Shown here: piece by piece, positions 1 to 5,326 of the stretch
How the letters are laid out: each line of letters starts with the position of its first letter
How positions within the stretch are numbered: the stretch's first letter is position 1
Source of the DNA: an uncultured Eubacteriales bacterium
GTDB lineage: Bacteria > Bacillota > Clostridia > Christensenellales > Borkfalkiaceae
DNA length: 15,377 nt
Assembly (NCBI GenBank): GCA_900543915.1
Contig: UQTB01000037.1
Span: forward strand, 1-15,377
Direction of reading: 5' to 3'
Translations under genes and position numbers: made by a program
Notes under the pieces: generated by a model
Databases searched by the model: none
Told to the model about the DNA's origin: nothing
The model's input: only the letters and a program-made list of their open reading frames with translations

Positions 1-43
1 GGACAATGAAACGTAGATTAAAAGCCGTTAAGTAGCGGTATGC

Positions 44-244
44 TTATTTGCAGCCGCAGCCCATGTTGAAGAACCCGCCGCCGCCGTTCTTGCAGAAGCA
101 GCAGATGAGCGCGAGGGCGATCGGCAACGCATAGCAGCTGTTTAAAATCCCGTTCAGGCAGCCGCTCTTGCAGACGCAGAGCACGAGCAGGATGATCAAG
201 ATCCAAAGACAGCTGTTATTCTGGTCAAAACAAAATCCATTCAT
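44..244 (-). CDS. Small cysteine-rich membrane protein, 66 aa, function unknown
   Basis: I do not recognise a named family, but similar tiny Cys-rich hydrophobic proteins occur in Clostridia. Eleven of 66 residues are cysteine (5, 12, 23, 25, 29, 37, 48, 49, 51, 63, 65). There are two hydrophobic stretches, about residues 13-25 and 38-50, separated by a short polar turn, and a glycine-rich tail ending GCGCK. The hydrophilic N-terminus contains DQNNSC. A consensus ribosome binding site (GGAGGT on the minus strand, read from 253-258) lies seven bases before the ATG, which makes this a real gene rather than a shadow; the overlapping frame on the same strand has no such site. It diverges from the panT-coaX-hom operon. 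No clear terminator follows it in bases 1-43. Metal binding or a disulfide-linked membrane peptide are possible roles, but nothing proves either. Confidence 0.8.
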   Translation of the reverse strand: MNGFCFDQNNSCLWILIILLVLCVCKSGCLNGILNSCYALPIALALICCFCKNGGGGFFNMGCGCK

Positions 245-301
245 AGTAGTACCTCCGGTTTTTCTTTTAACTTTCGCCGATATGTAGAAAATTTATTTGG
301 C

Positions 302-318
302 GAAGTATCTCATACTTC
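302..318. promoter_or_regulatory. Perfect 7-bp inverted repeat, possible operator
   Basis: GAAGTAT-CTC-ATACTTC is a perfect dyad with a 3-base spacer. It is in the intergenic region between the divergent Cys-rich gene and the ECF S component gene. It has no U-run on either side, so it is operator-like rather than terminator-like. Which gene it would control and which protein would bind are unknown. Confidence 0.4.
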
Positions 319-364
319 ATTGTAAGCCGTTTCTTCCGAAAATGTTACAGCGCCCTCGAAACAG

Positions 365-393
365 TTGTAAAAAAGGGAAATTTGTGTTAGAAT
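365..393 (+). promoter_or_regulatory. Sigma-A promoter of the panT-coaX-hom operon
   Basis: The -35 is TTGTAA at 365-370 (4 of 6 matches) and the -10 is TAGAAT at 388-393 (5 of 6), with a 17-base spacer. Transcription would start near 400, giving a leader of about 90 bases before the ATG at 493. An imperfect palindrome centred on 411 (401-421, outer arms CGGAT/ATCCG) lies just after the predicted start and could be an operator. Confidence 0.6.
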
Positions 394-492
394 GAAAATG
401 CGGATACCCTATCGGGATCCGACTTTGCAACTGAATGGGTTTTGTTTTTTTACAACAGATATTCCATCCGGAAATTTGATTGGAGGCAAAAA

Positions 493-1119
493 ATGGAACA
501 GACACAGCAAAACCGCGGCGGGGAAAAGAAGTCCTTTTTCACCGCGCGCAACATCACCTGGTTCGCAATTTTACTGGCGCTGGTCATTGTGCTTCAGTGC
601 TTTGCGGGCTCGATCGTCATCGGGACGACCAGCTTCAGCCTGGTTCTGATCCCCATTGTCCTGGGGGGAATCCTGCTGGGGCCGATCGCGGGCGGCGTGC
701 TCGGGTTCGCATTCGGGCTGATCACGCTGATCTACGGCGTCGTCGGAATGGATCCTCTTTTTACGACGCCGCTGTTTTACGCAAGTCCCTTTATGACGGC
801 GCTGATTTGCCTGGGAAAGGGCACGGCCGCCGGCGTGGGGGCGGCGTGGATCTATCGCCTGATCGCGCGCAAAAATCGCCATGCGGCGGTGTTTGCGGCG
901 GCAGCCGCCGCGCCGATTCTCAATACGGGATTGTTTATTCTGGGGGCGCTTTGCATCAGCGACGTGATCGCCGAGCTGTTTGCCGGCGGCGCTTCCGTCC
1001 TTTATTTTCTCGTCATCGGCTGTGCGGGCGTGAATTTCCTTGTGGAATTCGCAGTGAATATGATACTTTCTCCCGCGCTCTGGGCGGTCATTCGCGCGCT
1101 GGAGCGACGCAGTGAATAA
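493..1119 (+). CDS. ECF transporter S component, probably for pantothenate
   Basis: This 208-residue integral membrane protein is the substrate-binding S subunit of an energy-coupling-factor vitamin importer; the EcfA/A'/T energising module is not in the window. It has a polar N-terminus (1-20), then about six hydrophobic segments (roughly 23-39, 43-63, 65-84, 98-122, 132-155, 168-200). Gly- and Pro-rich helices such as IPIVLGGILLGPIAGGVLG are typical of this family. An upstream in-frame ATG at 442 is possible, but the ATG at 493 has a proper GGAGG at 482-486, six bases away, and the protein then has the usual family length. The pantothenate assignment (PanT) rests on position: the gene ends 11 bases before coaX, which phosphorylates pantothenate. 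ECF S components are poorly distinguishable by sequence alone, so another vitamin cannot be excluded. Confidence 0.8.
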   Translation: MEQTQQNRGGEKKSFFTARNITWFAILLALVIVLQCFAGSIVIGTTSFSLVLIPIVLGGILLGPIAGGVLGFAFGLITLIYGVVGMDPLFTTPLFYASPFMTALICLGKGTAAGVGAAWIYRLIARKNRHAAVFAAAAAAPILNTGLFILGALCISDVIAELFAGGASVLYFLVIGCAGVNFLVEFAVNMILSPALWAVIRALERRSE

Positions 1120-1130
1120 GGAGCAATGAT

Positions 1131-1898
1131 ATGCTGTTGGCAATCGACATCGGCAATACGAATATCAAATACGGCGTTTTCGACGGGGACACGCTGAAAG
1201 CCAGTTTCCGCGTCTCGTCCCGCGTCACCAAGACGGCGGACGAATACGGCGCCGTCCTGCTCAACCTGCTGAGCAGCAAGAAGATCGGGGCGGAAGAGAT
1301 CGGGGGAATCATCGTTTCCTCCGTCATTCCCTCTCTGAACTATACGATCGTCCACATGTGCGAGTATTTCTTCGGAAAAACGCCCATGATGATCGGCCCG
1401 GGCGTAAAAACCGGGCTCAATATCCGCGCGGAGAACCCGAAGGAAGTGGGGGCGGATATCATCGTCAACAGCGTCGCGGCGTTCCGCAAGTACGGGGGGC
1501 CGGTGGTGCTCATCGATTTCGGGACGGCTACGACGTTCGACGTCATCACCGCAAAGGAAGAACTGGTCGGCTGTATCATCGCCCCAGGCATCAAGACCGC
1601 GCTGGAAAGCCTCGTGCAGGGCACGGCGCAGCTTCCCATGATCGAACTTTCCGTTCCGAAAAGCGTCCTGGGCAAAAATTCGGAATCTTCTATGCAGGCG
1701 GGCATCATCTTCGGCTTTGCCGGGCTGGTGGAAAATATCGTGGCGAAAATCAAGCAGGAGCTCGGCGTCTCCGCGCTCACCGTGGTCGCCACCGGCGGCA
1801 TGGGGGAAATCATCGCGAAAGAAGTTTCGTGCATCACGCATATTGACAGAACTTTGACCTTGGAAGGCTTGAAGATCATATACAATTTAAACAAATGA
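1131..1898 (+). CDS. coaX: Type III pantothenate kinase
   Basis: CoaX phosphorylates pantothenate with ATP, the first step of coenzyme A synthesis, in the cytoplasm. The 255-residue length matches the family. It has the ASKHA-fold motifs in order: DIGNTNIKYG (residues 6-15, phosphate-binding loop, Asp6), the PGVKTGL segment and EVGADIIVNSVAAF (105-118, substrate site), DFGTATTFDV (129-138, second phosphate loop), the IIAPGIKTALESL dimer segment (149-161), and ATGGMG (220-225, adenosine region). AAGGAG at 1118-1123 precedes the ATG by seven bases. The family normally has GADR where this protein has GADI (residues 107-110), a small variation. It is the second gene of the operon and follows the putative pantothenate transporter, so uptake and activation of the vitamin would be co-expressed. 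Confidence 0.95.
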   Translation: MLLAIDIGNTNIKYGVFDGDTLKASFRVSSRVTKTADEYGAVLLNLLSSKKIGAEEIGGIIVSSVIPSLNYTIVHMCEYFFGKTPMMIGPGVKTGLNIRAENPKEVGADIIVNSVAAFRKYGGPVVLIDFGTATTFDVITAKEELVGCIIAPGIKTALESLVQGTAQLPMIELSVPKSVLGKNSESSMQAGIIFGFAGLVENIVAKIKQELGVSALTVVATGGMGEIIAKEVSCITHIDRTLTLEGLKIIYNLNK

Positions 1899-1900
1899 CC

Positions 1901-1918
1901 GGAGGAAAGTTCACAGTG
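1901..1918 (+). promoter_or_regulatory. Ribosome binding site deciding a GTG start for hom
   Basis: GGAGG at 1901-1905 stands ten bases before a GTG at 1916. An in-frame ATG at 1895 overlaps the coaX stop but has only AT-rich sequence upstream and no ribosome binding site. The GTG start also places the Rossmann glycine loop at residues 10-15, as is usual for the family. Confidence 0.7.
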
Positions 1919-3196
1919 AAAAAAGTCGGAGTTGCAATCTTGGGGCTGGGCGTCGTCGGCGGCGGCACCTATCGGATTTTGACGGAGAACCGCGCGTTTT
2001 ACCGGGACACGCAGGGGCTGGACGTCAGCGTGGAGTGCGTTCTGGAGCGTAACCCCGCGCGGGCGGAAGCGCTGGGCGTGCCCGCGCAGGACGTCGCCGG
2101 GAGCATCGAGGAAGTCGTCTCCAATCCGAATGTCGATATCGTCGTCGAGGTGATCGGCGGGGTGGAACCCGCGCGCACCTTCGTCCTGAAAGCGCTCCGG
2201 AGCGGGAAATCCGTCGTGACTTCCAACAAGGAGCTCGTCTGCAAACACTGGTACGAACTGGAAGAGGCGGCGAAAAATATGAACGTCGGTCTCTATTTTG
2301 AGGCGAGCTGCGTGGGCGGCGTGCCCATCATCCGCACGCTGCTGGACGGCACGCAGGCAAACCGCATTTCCTCTATCATGGGAATCATCAACGGCACGAC
2401 CAATTACATCCTGACCAGGATGGCGGAGGACGGGAGAAGTTACCCGGAGGTTCTGGCGGAGGCGCAGGCGCTCGGTTACGCCGAATCCGACCCCACGGCG
2501 GACGTGGAGGGATTCGACGCGGCGTATAAGCTCTCCATCCTGTCTTCTCTGGCTTTCAATACGAAAATCCCCCTGGAAAACGTCAGCCGCACGGGGATCA
2601 CCGGTGTGACGAAGGAAGATATCTATTACGGGAAGAAGCTGGGCTATACGCTCAAGCTCCTCGGCGTCGGGAAGAGAACGGAGAAGGGCATCGAGGTGCG
2701 CGTGCATCCCACGCTGGTCAGCGACAGAAATCCGCTTGCGTCCGTTTCGGATGCCTTCAACGCCGTCAAGATCGTCGGCGATTCGGTGGGCGATATCATG
2801 CTTTACGGCAGAGGCGCGGGAGCGCTTCCGACGGGCAGCGCCATCGTGAGCGACGTATTATACGCGGCCAAGCATCCGGAGATATCTTACTCTTCGTTCA
2901 AAAACACCAGGGAAGCGGACAAAAATACAAAATTCACTGCGGATTTTTCCAGCAAATACTGTATCCGCATGCGCGTAAAAGACCGGAACGGCGTGCTGGC
3001 GAAAGTTTCCGGCATCATGGGCAAGAACGATATCGGCATGCACCTCGTCGAACAGATCGGCTCTGCGGACGGAGCGGCCGTTCTGGTGCTCATCACGCAC
3101 GAAACGCACGAATCCCATATCGCGAAAGTGCTTGAGAAATTCCGGGAACTGGAAGAAGTCCTGAGCATCGACAGCGTGCTGAAGGTGGAAGAATAA
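1916..3196 (+). CDS. hom: Homoserine dehydrogenase with C-terminal ACT domain
   Basis: It reduces aspartate semialdehyde to homoserine with NAD(P)H, the branch step to threonine and methionine. The 426-residue protein (from GTG) has an N-terminal Rossmann domain with GLGVVG at 10-15, then TSNKELV (102-108). The catalytic core includes the family signature around GYAESDPTADVEGFDAAYK (187-205), with the probable catalytic Lys205. RGAGALPTGSAIVSD (299-313) belongs to the nucleotide/substrate region. Residues about 348-426 form an ACT domain, known in this family to bind threonine or another amino acid for feedback control. The gene begins 17 bases after coaX ends, so it is very likely co-transcribed with the CoA genes, an unusual pairing. 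No threonine-pathway partner (thrC, thrB) follows; transcription ends at the terminator just downstream. Confidence 0.95.
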   Translation: MKKVGVAILGLGVVGGGTYRILTENRAFYRDTQGLDVSVECVLERNPARAEALGVPAQDVAGSIEEVVSNPNVDIVVEVIGGVEPARTFVLKALRSGKSVVTSNKELVCKHWYELEEAAKNMNVGLYFEASCVGGVPIIRTLLDGTQANRISSIMGIINGTTNYILTRMAEDGRSYPEVLAEAQALGYAESDPTADVEGFDAAYKLSILSSLAFNTKIPLENVSRTGITGVTKEDIYYGKKLGYTLKLLGVGKRTEKGIEVRVHPTLVSDRNPLASVSDAFNAVKIVGDSVGDIMLYGRGAGALPTGSAIVSDVLYAAKHPEISYSSFKNTREADKNTKFTADFSSKYCIRMRVKDRNGVLAKVSGIMGKNDIGMHLVEQIGSADGAAVLVLITHETHESHIAKVLEKFRELEEVLSIDSVLKVEE

Positions 3197-3200
3197 AACG

Positions 3201-3225
3201 GAACGGGCAATCAAACTGCCCGTTC
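3201..3225 (+). other. Stem-loop just after hom
   Basis: A perfect 9-bp stem, GAACGGGCA pairing with TGCCCGTTC, with a 7-base loop, starts four bases after the hom stop. It has no T-run, so it is not a terminator alone. It probably protects the transcript end or backs up the terminator at 3248-3273. Confidence 0.6.
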
Positions 3226-3247
3226 GCTCGGCCGCAAAACAATTCAG

Positions 3248-3273
3248 GGACGGGGGAACCCCGTCCTTTTTTT
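3248..3273 (+). terminator. Intrinsic terminator of the panT-coaX-hom operon
   Basis: A perfect 8-bp GC-rich stem, GGACGGGG pairing with CCCCGTCC, with a GAA loop, is followed directly by seven T residues. Confidence 0.92.
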
Positions 3274-3342
3274 GTATCGTTTTTTGATTTAAATTGATTT
3301 TAAATAGGTTATTAAACTTAATATTGGATATTTGCTTGCAAG

Positions 3343-3361
3343 CCGCCGGTCAAATCGGCGG
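3343..3361. other. GC-rich hairpin between hom and the AraC gene
   Basis: CCGCCG and CGGCGG form a 6-bp stem with a 7-base loop. On the plus strand it is followed by ATTTATTTT, a poor T-run. On the minus strand, the side on which the AraC gene would need a terminator, no T-run follows. A 10-base palindrome GCTTGCAAGC (3334-3343) abuts it. The rest of 3274-3400 is AT-rich with no gene visible. Confidence 0.4.
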
Positions 3362-3400
3362 ATTTATTTTCGGCGAGCCGCGTTTTTCGTCCGTTCCCGC

Positions 3401-4201
3401 TCAGCGGACGATCCTGTCGTTTTGTTTGCGGTAGCGCGATGCGGGGATCCCCATGTAACGCGCAAACAGGCGGCTGGCATAGCAGGGATCGCCGATCCCC
3501 ATCGTCTCGGCCGCTTTTGCAAGGGTGATCCGCTGGGTTCGCATGATTTCCGCCATGACGTTTACCTTCATGCGGTTGACGTAATCGATGATGCTGACGT
3601 GCATCGCCGCGCGGAACACGCGGGAAAGATGCCCTTCGCTGATCGAAAGGGCTGCGGCGATTTCGGGGATTCGTACGGCGCCGTAAAGGTGTGAGACGAT
3701 GTACTCGCGCGCCTTCCGCACGTAGCGGCAGTCCCGGGCAAGCGTGCCCTCGTCTTTTTCTCTCTGATAGCGCTCCGATATCTCGTACAGAAGCTGCAGC
3801 GCCAAAACCGACGCGCCTATATCTGCGGGATTTTCCGCCCGTTTTGCTAGTATGCGGTAAAACAGCTTCAGTTCCGCCTCGGAAGGGCGGAACTGCGCGG
3901 GCAGTACGAGGAGGCCTCTCTCTTCGCCGCCTTCCCGCATGCGGATGCCGACGGTCGAATGCGCGTGCCTTCCCGCGCTCTTCATGCTGAAATCCCCGCT
4001 GAAATCGTTGATCATAAACGTTTGCGCGGGGATTTTGACCTTACGGGAGCCCTCCGTCTTTTCGACGTCGCCCTCCTCGATGTAGGTCACCTCCAGGGAG
4101 CGGATGCCTTTCGGGAAATGCAGATCGTATCGCCCGGTCGCAAAGGAATGTGCGTGCGTAATCTCCGGCAGATCGGTCAGACGGAATAAAATTTCTTCCA
4201 T
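3401..4201 (-). CDS. AraC-family transcriptional regulator
   Basis: This cytoplasmic, DNA-binding protein of 266 residues has an N-terminal sensor-like half (about 1-110, beta-rich, consistent with a cupin-type AraC ligand domain). A helical linker follows (110-160), and then the double helix-turn-helix domain. The first HTH covers about 177-200 (RIPEIAAALSISEGHLSRVF) and the second about 226-258 (TLAKAAETMGIGDPCYASRLF), ending with the usual F-A-R-Y-M-G-I-P-A-S-R-Y-R pattern. The open frame extends upstream to 4327, but the ATG at 4201 has GGAGG (minus strand, read from 4209-4213) seven bases before it and a consensus promoter just upstream, so it is the start. It diverges from the esterase gene at 4326 and is therefore its most likely controller. 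Whether it also governs the glycan operon starting near 5196 is open; AraC-type activators commonly sit beside the sugar loci they regulate. Confidence 0.92.
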   Translation of the reverse strand: MEEILFRLTDLPEITHAHSFATGRYDLHFPKGIRSLEVTYIEEGDVEKTEGSRKVKIPAQTFMINDFSGDFSMKSAGRHAHSTVGIRMREGGEERGLLVLPAQFRPSEAELKLFYRILAKRAENPADIGASVLALQLLYEISERYQREKDEGTLARDCRYVRKAREYIVSHLYGAVRIPEIAAALSISEGHLSRVFRAAMHVSIIDYVNRMKVNVMAEIMRTQRITLAKAAETMGIGDPCYASRLFARYMGIPASRYRKQNDRIVR

Positions 4202-4220
4202 AGCGTTGCCTCCGCGGCAC

Positions 4221-4249
4221 ATTATATCAGAATCGTCCATATTTGTCAA
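4221..4249 (-). promoter_or_regulatory. Perfect consensus sigma-A promoter of the AraC gene
   Basis: Read on the minus strand, TTGACA (4249-4244) and TATAAT (4226-4221) are both exact consensus hexamers with the optimal 17-base spacer. Transcription should begin around 4214-4215, leaving a leader of only about 13 bases that starts at the ribosome binding site itself. Confidence 0.9.
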
Positions 4250-4258
4250 GATTGTATA

Positions 4259-4287
4259 TTGCGCGCGCCGCGCCGCGCGGCTATAAT
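4259..4287 (+). promoter_or_regulatory. Probable activator-dependent promoter of the esterase gene
   Basis: TATAAT at 4282-4287 is an exact -10. The best -35 at 17-base spacing is TTGCGC (4259-4264), only 3 of 6. Bases 4261-4281 are all G or C (21 bases), filling the spacer with alternating GC sequence. The predicted transcript would start near 4294 with a 5-bp hairpin (CGGGG 4295-4299 with CCCCG 4305-4309) at its 5' end, just before the ribosome binding site. The -35 lies about ten bases from the divergent AraC -35, so one bound regulator could touch both promoters. Confidence 0.6.
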
Positions 4288-4325
4288 AAGAACGCGGGGA
4301 GAGCCCCCGGAAAAGGAGGAACAAC

Positions 4326-5057
4326 ATGGACGTATTGATTTTCGGCGGTCAGAGCAACATGCAGGGACAGACGGAGAGCCTTCCCCCCGGGGAGCCGGTC
4401 GCGGGCGCTTTTGAATACCGGCACAGGGAGGGGATGCTGGTCCCGCTCGCCCATCCCGTGGGGGAGGATTTCGGCGATCTGCTGCTGGGCGCGCACGAAG
4501 GGCACGGATCCCTGCTTCCAGCGTTCTGCCGCGCTTACAGGGAAGTCTGCAAAGAGATGGTCGTTGCGATTCACGCGGCGAAAGGGGCGACGACCCTGGC
4601 GGACTGGGCGCCGTCCGGAAAACGGTACGCGTTCGCCTGCGAGAAGATCCGCGCGGGCCTCCGAGCCGCCGCGGAGCGGGAGGAAATCCGTAAGGTCTTC
4701 TATATCTGGCTGCAGGGCGAATCGGACGCGCTTGCCGGCACCGGGGAAACGGCATATCTAAGTATGCTTGCGGCGTATAAAAACGCCCTTTTGCGCGATC
4801 TCCCCATCGATCGGTTCGCAATCATCCGCGTGGGATATTTCACGGCGGAACCCGCGCGCGATCTCGCCGTGATGCTCGCGCAGGAACGCGCGGCAAACGA
4901 AGACGCCGATTTTCTGATGCTGACGCGCGTCTGCGCCGAATTATCCCGCGACGCCGCCTTTTTAAATCCCCTGGCCGCAGGGCATTATAACAACGCGGGG
5001 ATGGAAGAGATCGGCTCGGCGGCCGGCAGGGCGCTCGGGGAATTTGCGCGGCAGTGA
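4326..5057 (+). CDS. Sialate O-acetylesterase-like SGNH hydrolase
   Basis: This is a 243-residue protein of the SASA (DUF303, carbohydrate esterase 6-like) group, which removes acetyl groups from sugars such as sialic acid or xylan. Family signatures are clear: FGGQSNMQG at 6-14 with the nucleophile Ser10, IWLQGESD at 127-134, and HYNNAGMEEIG at 220-230 with the probable catalytic His220. There is no signal peptide, so it should act inside the cell on an imported sugar. It is short for the family but all key blocks are present. AAAAGGAGG ends seven bases before the ATG. It is a single-gene unit between a regulated promoter and three tandem terminators, opposite the AraC gene. The exact acetylated substrate cannot be told; the neighbouring glycan operon suggests a shared pathway. 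Confidence 0.85.
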   Translation: MDVLIFGGQSNMQGQTESLPPGEPVAGAFEYRHREGMLVPLAHPVGEDFGDLLLGAHEGHGSLLPAFCRAYREVCKEMVVAIHAAKGATTLADWAPSGKRYAFACEKIRAGLRAAAEREEIRKVFYIWLQGESDALAGTGETAYLSMLAAYKNALLRDLPIDRFAIIRVGYFTAEPARDLAVMLAQERAANEDADFLMLTRVCAELSRDAAFLNPLAAGHYNNAGMEEIGSAAGRALGEFARQ

Positions 5058-5070
5058 ATCTGTTTCTCAT

Positions 5071-5097
5071 AAAAGCGGGCGAAAGCCTGCTTTTTTT
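5071..5097 (+). terminator. Intrinsic terminator 1 after the esterase gene
   Basis: GCGGGC (5075-5080) pairs with GCCTGC (5085-5090), including one G-T wobble, with a GAAA tetraloop. Four A residues precede it and seven T residues follow. Confidence 0.85.
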
Positions 5098-5099
5098 AC

Positions 5100-5125
5100 G
5101 GGAACGGGCGCATTCCCCGCTTTTT
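5100..5125 (+). terminator. Weak terminator 2 after the esterase gene
   Basis: GGGAA (5100-5104) pairs with TTCCC (5113-5117) across an 8-base loop; CGC and then five T residues follow. It is weaker than its neighbours because three unpaired bases separate the stem from the T-run. Confidence 0.45.
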
Positions 5126-5133
5126 CCGTATCG

Positions 5134-5160
5134 GCCGTCCGGCAGGGCGGGCGGCTTTTT
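5134..5160 (+). terminator. Intrinsic terminator 3 after the esterase gene
   Basis: An 8-bp stem (GCCGTCCG 5134-5141 with CGGGCGGC 5148-5155, one G-T pair) with a 6-base loop is followed by five T residues. It stands about 36 bases before the promoter of the next operon and would insulate it from upstream transcription. Confidence 0.85.
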
Positions 5161-5195
5161 ATCTTAGAATTTTCCTATTTGTGAAAAATCTCGTA

Positions 5196-5224
5196 TTTAC
5201 ACAGCGCTTCGCGTGTGATAGAGT
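5196..5224 (+). promoter_or_regulatory. Candidate promoter of the glycan operon with an internal dyad
   Basis: TTTACA (5196-5201, 5 of 6) and TAGAGT (5219-5224, 4 of 6) are 17 bases apart, and a TG dinucleotide at 5216-5217 makes an extended -10. The spacer carries an imperfect inverted repeat (CACAGCG, CTT, CGCGTGTG) that could be an operator covering the promoter. A leader of about 95 bases would follow. The AT-rich TAAAAT at 5224-5229 is an alternative -10 but is badly spaced from any -35. Confidence 0.5.
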
Positions 5225-5326
5225 AAAATCAAGAGAAAGATGCCGCTTTTGGCTTTTTTCGGGGGAATCGCTCGAAAATCGTAAGCAATCCGGCATTTGG
5301 AAACGCAAGACAGAAGGAGGAAGGAT

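Noticed and set aside
18..43. Possible terminator after the Cys-rich gene
   Set aside because: Only a 3-bp stem (CCG with CGG) before a short T-run on the minus strand, too weak to call.
18..206. A 62-codon minus-strand frame overlapping the Cys-rich gene
   Set aside because: It is in another frame, has no ribosome binding site and is Arg/Leu-rich shadow sequence; the overlapping Cys-rich frame has a consensus site and sensible composition.
1340..2707. A 455-codon minus-strand frame over coaX and hom
   Set aside because: It lies opposite two certain enzymes and shows only low-complexity shadow sequence.
3309..3324. AT-rich palindrome TATTAA-AC-TTAATA
   Set aside because: Short AT-only dyads arise easily by chance in an AT-rich intergenic stretch; no gene start is near it.
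5241..5259. Attenuator-like hairpin with six T residues in the glycan operon leader
   Set aside because: The stem GCC/GGC is only three base pairs, too short to stop transcription; the wider ATGCCG/CGGCAT pairing (5240-5245 with 5291-5296) spans 45 bases and is unproven.
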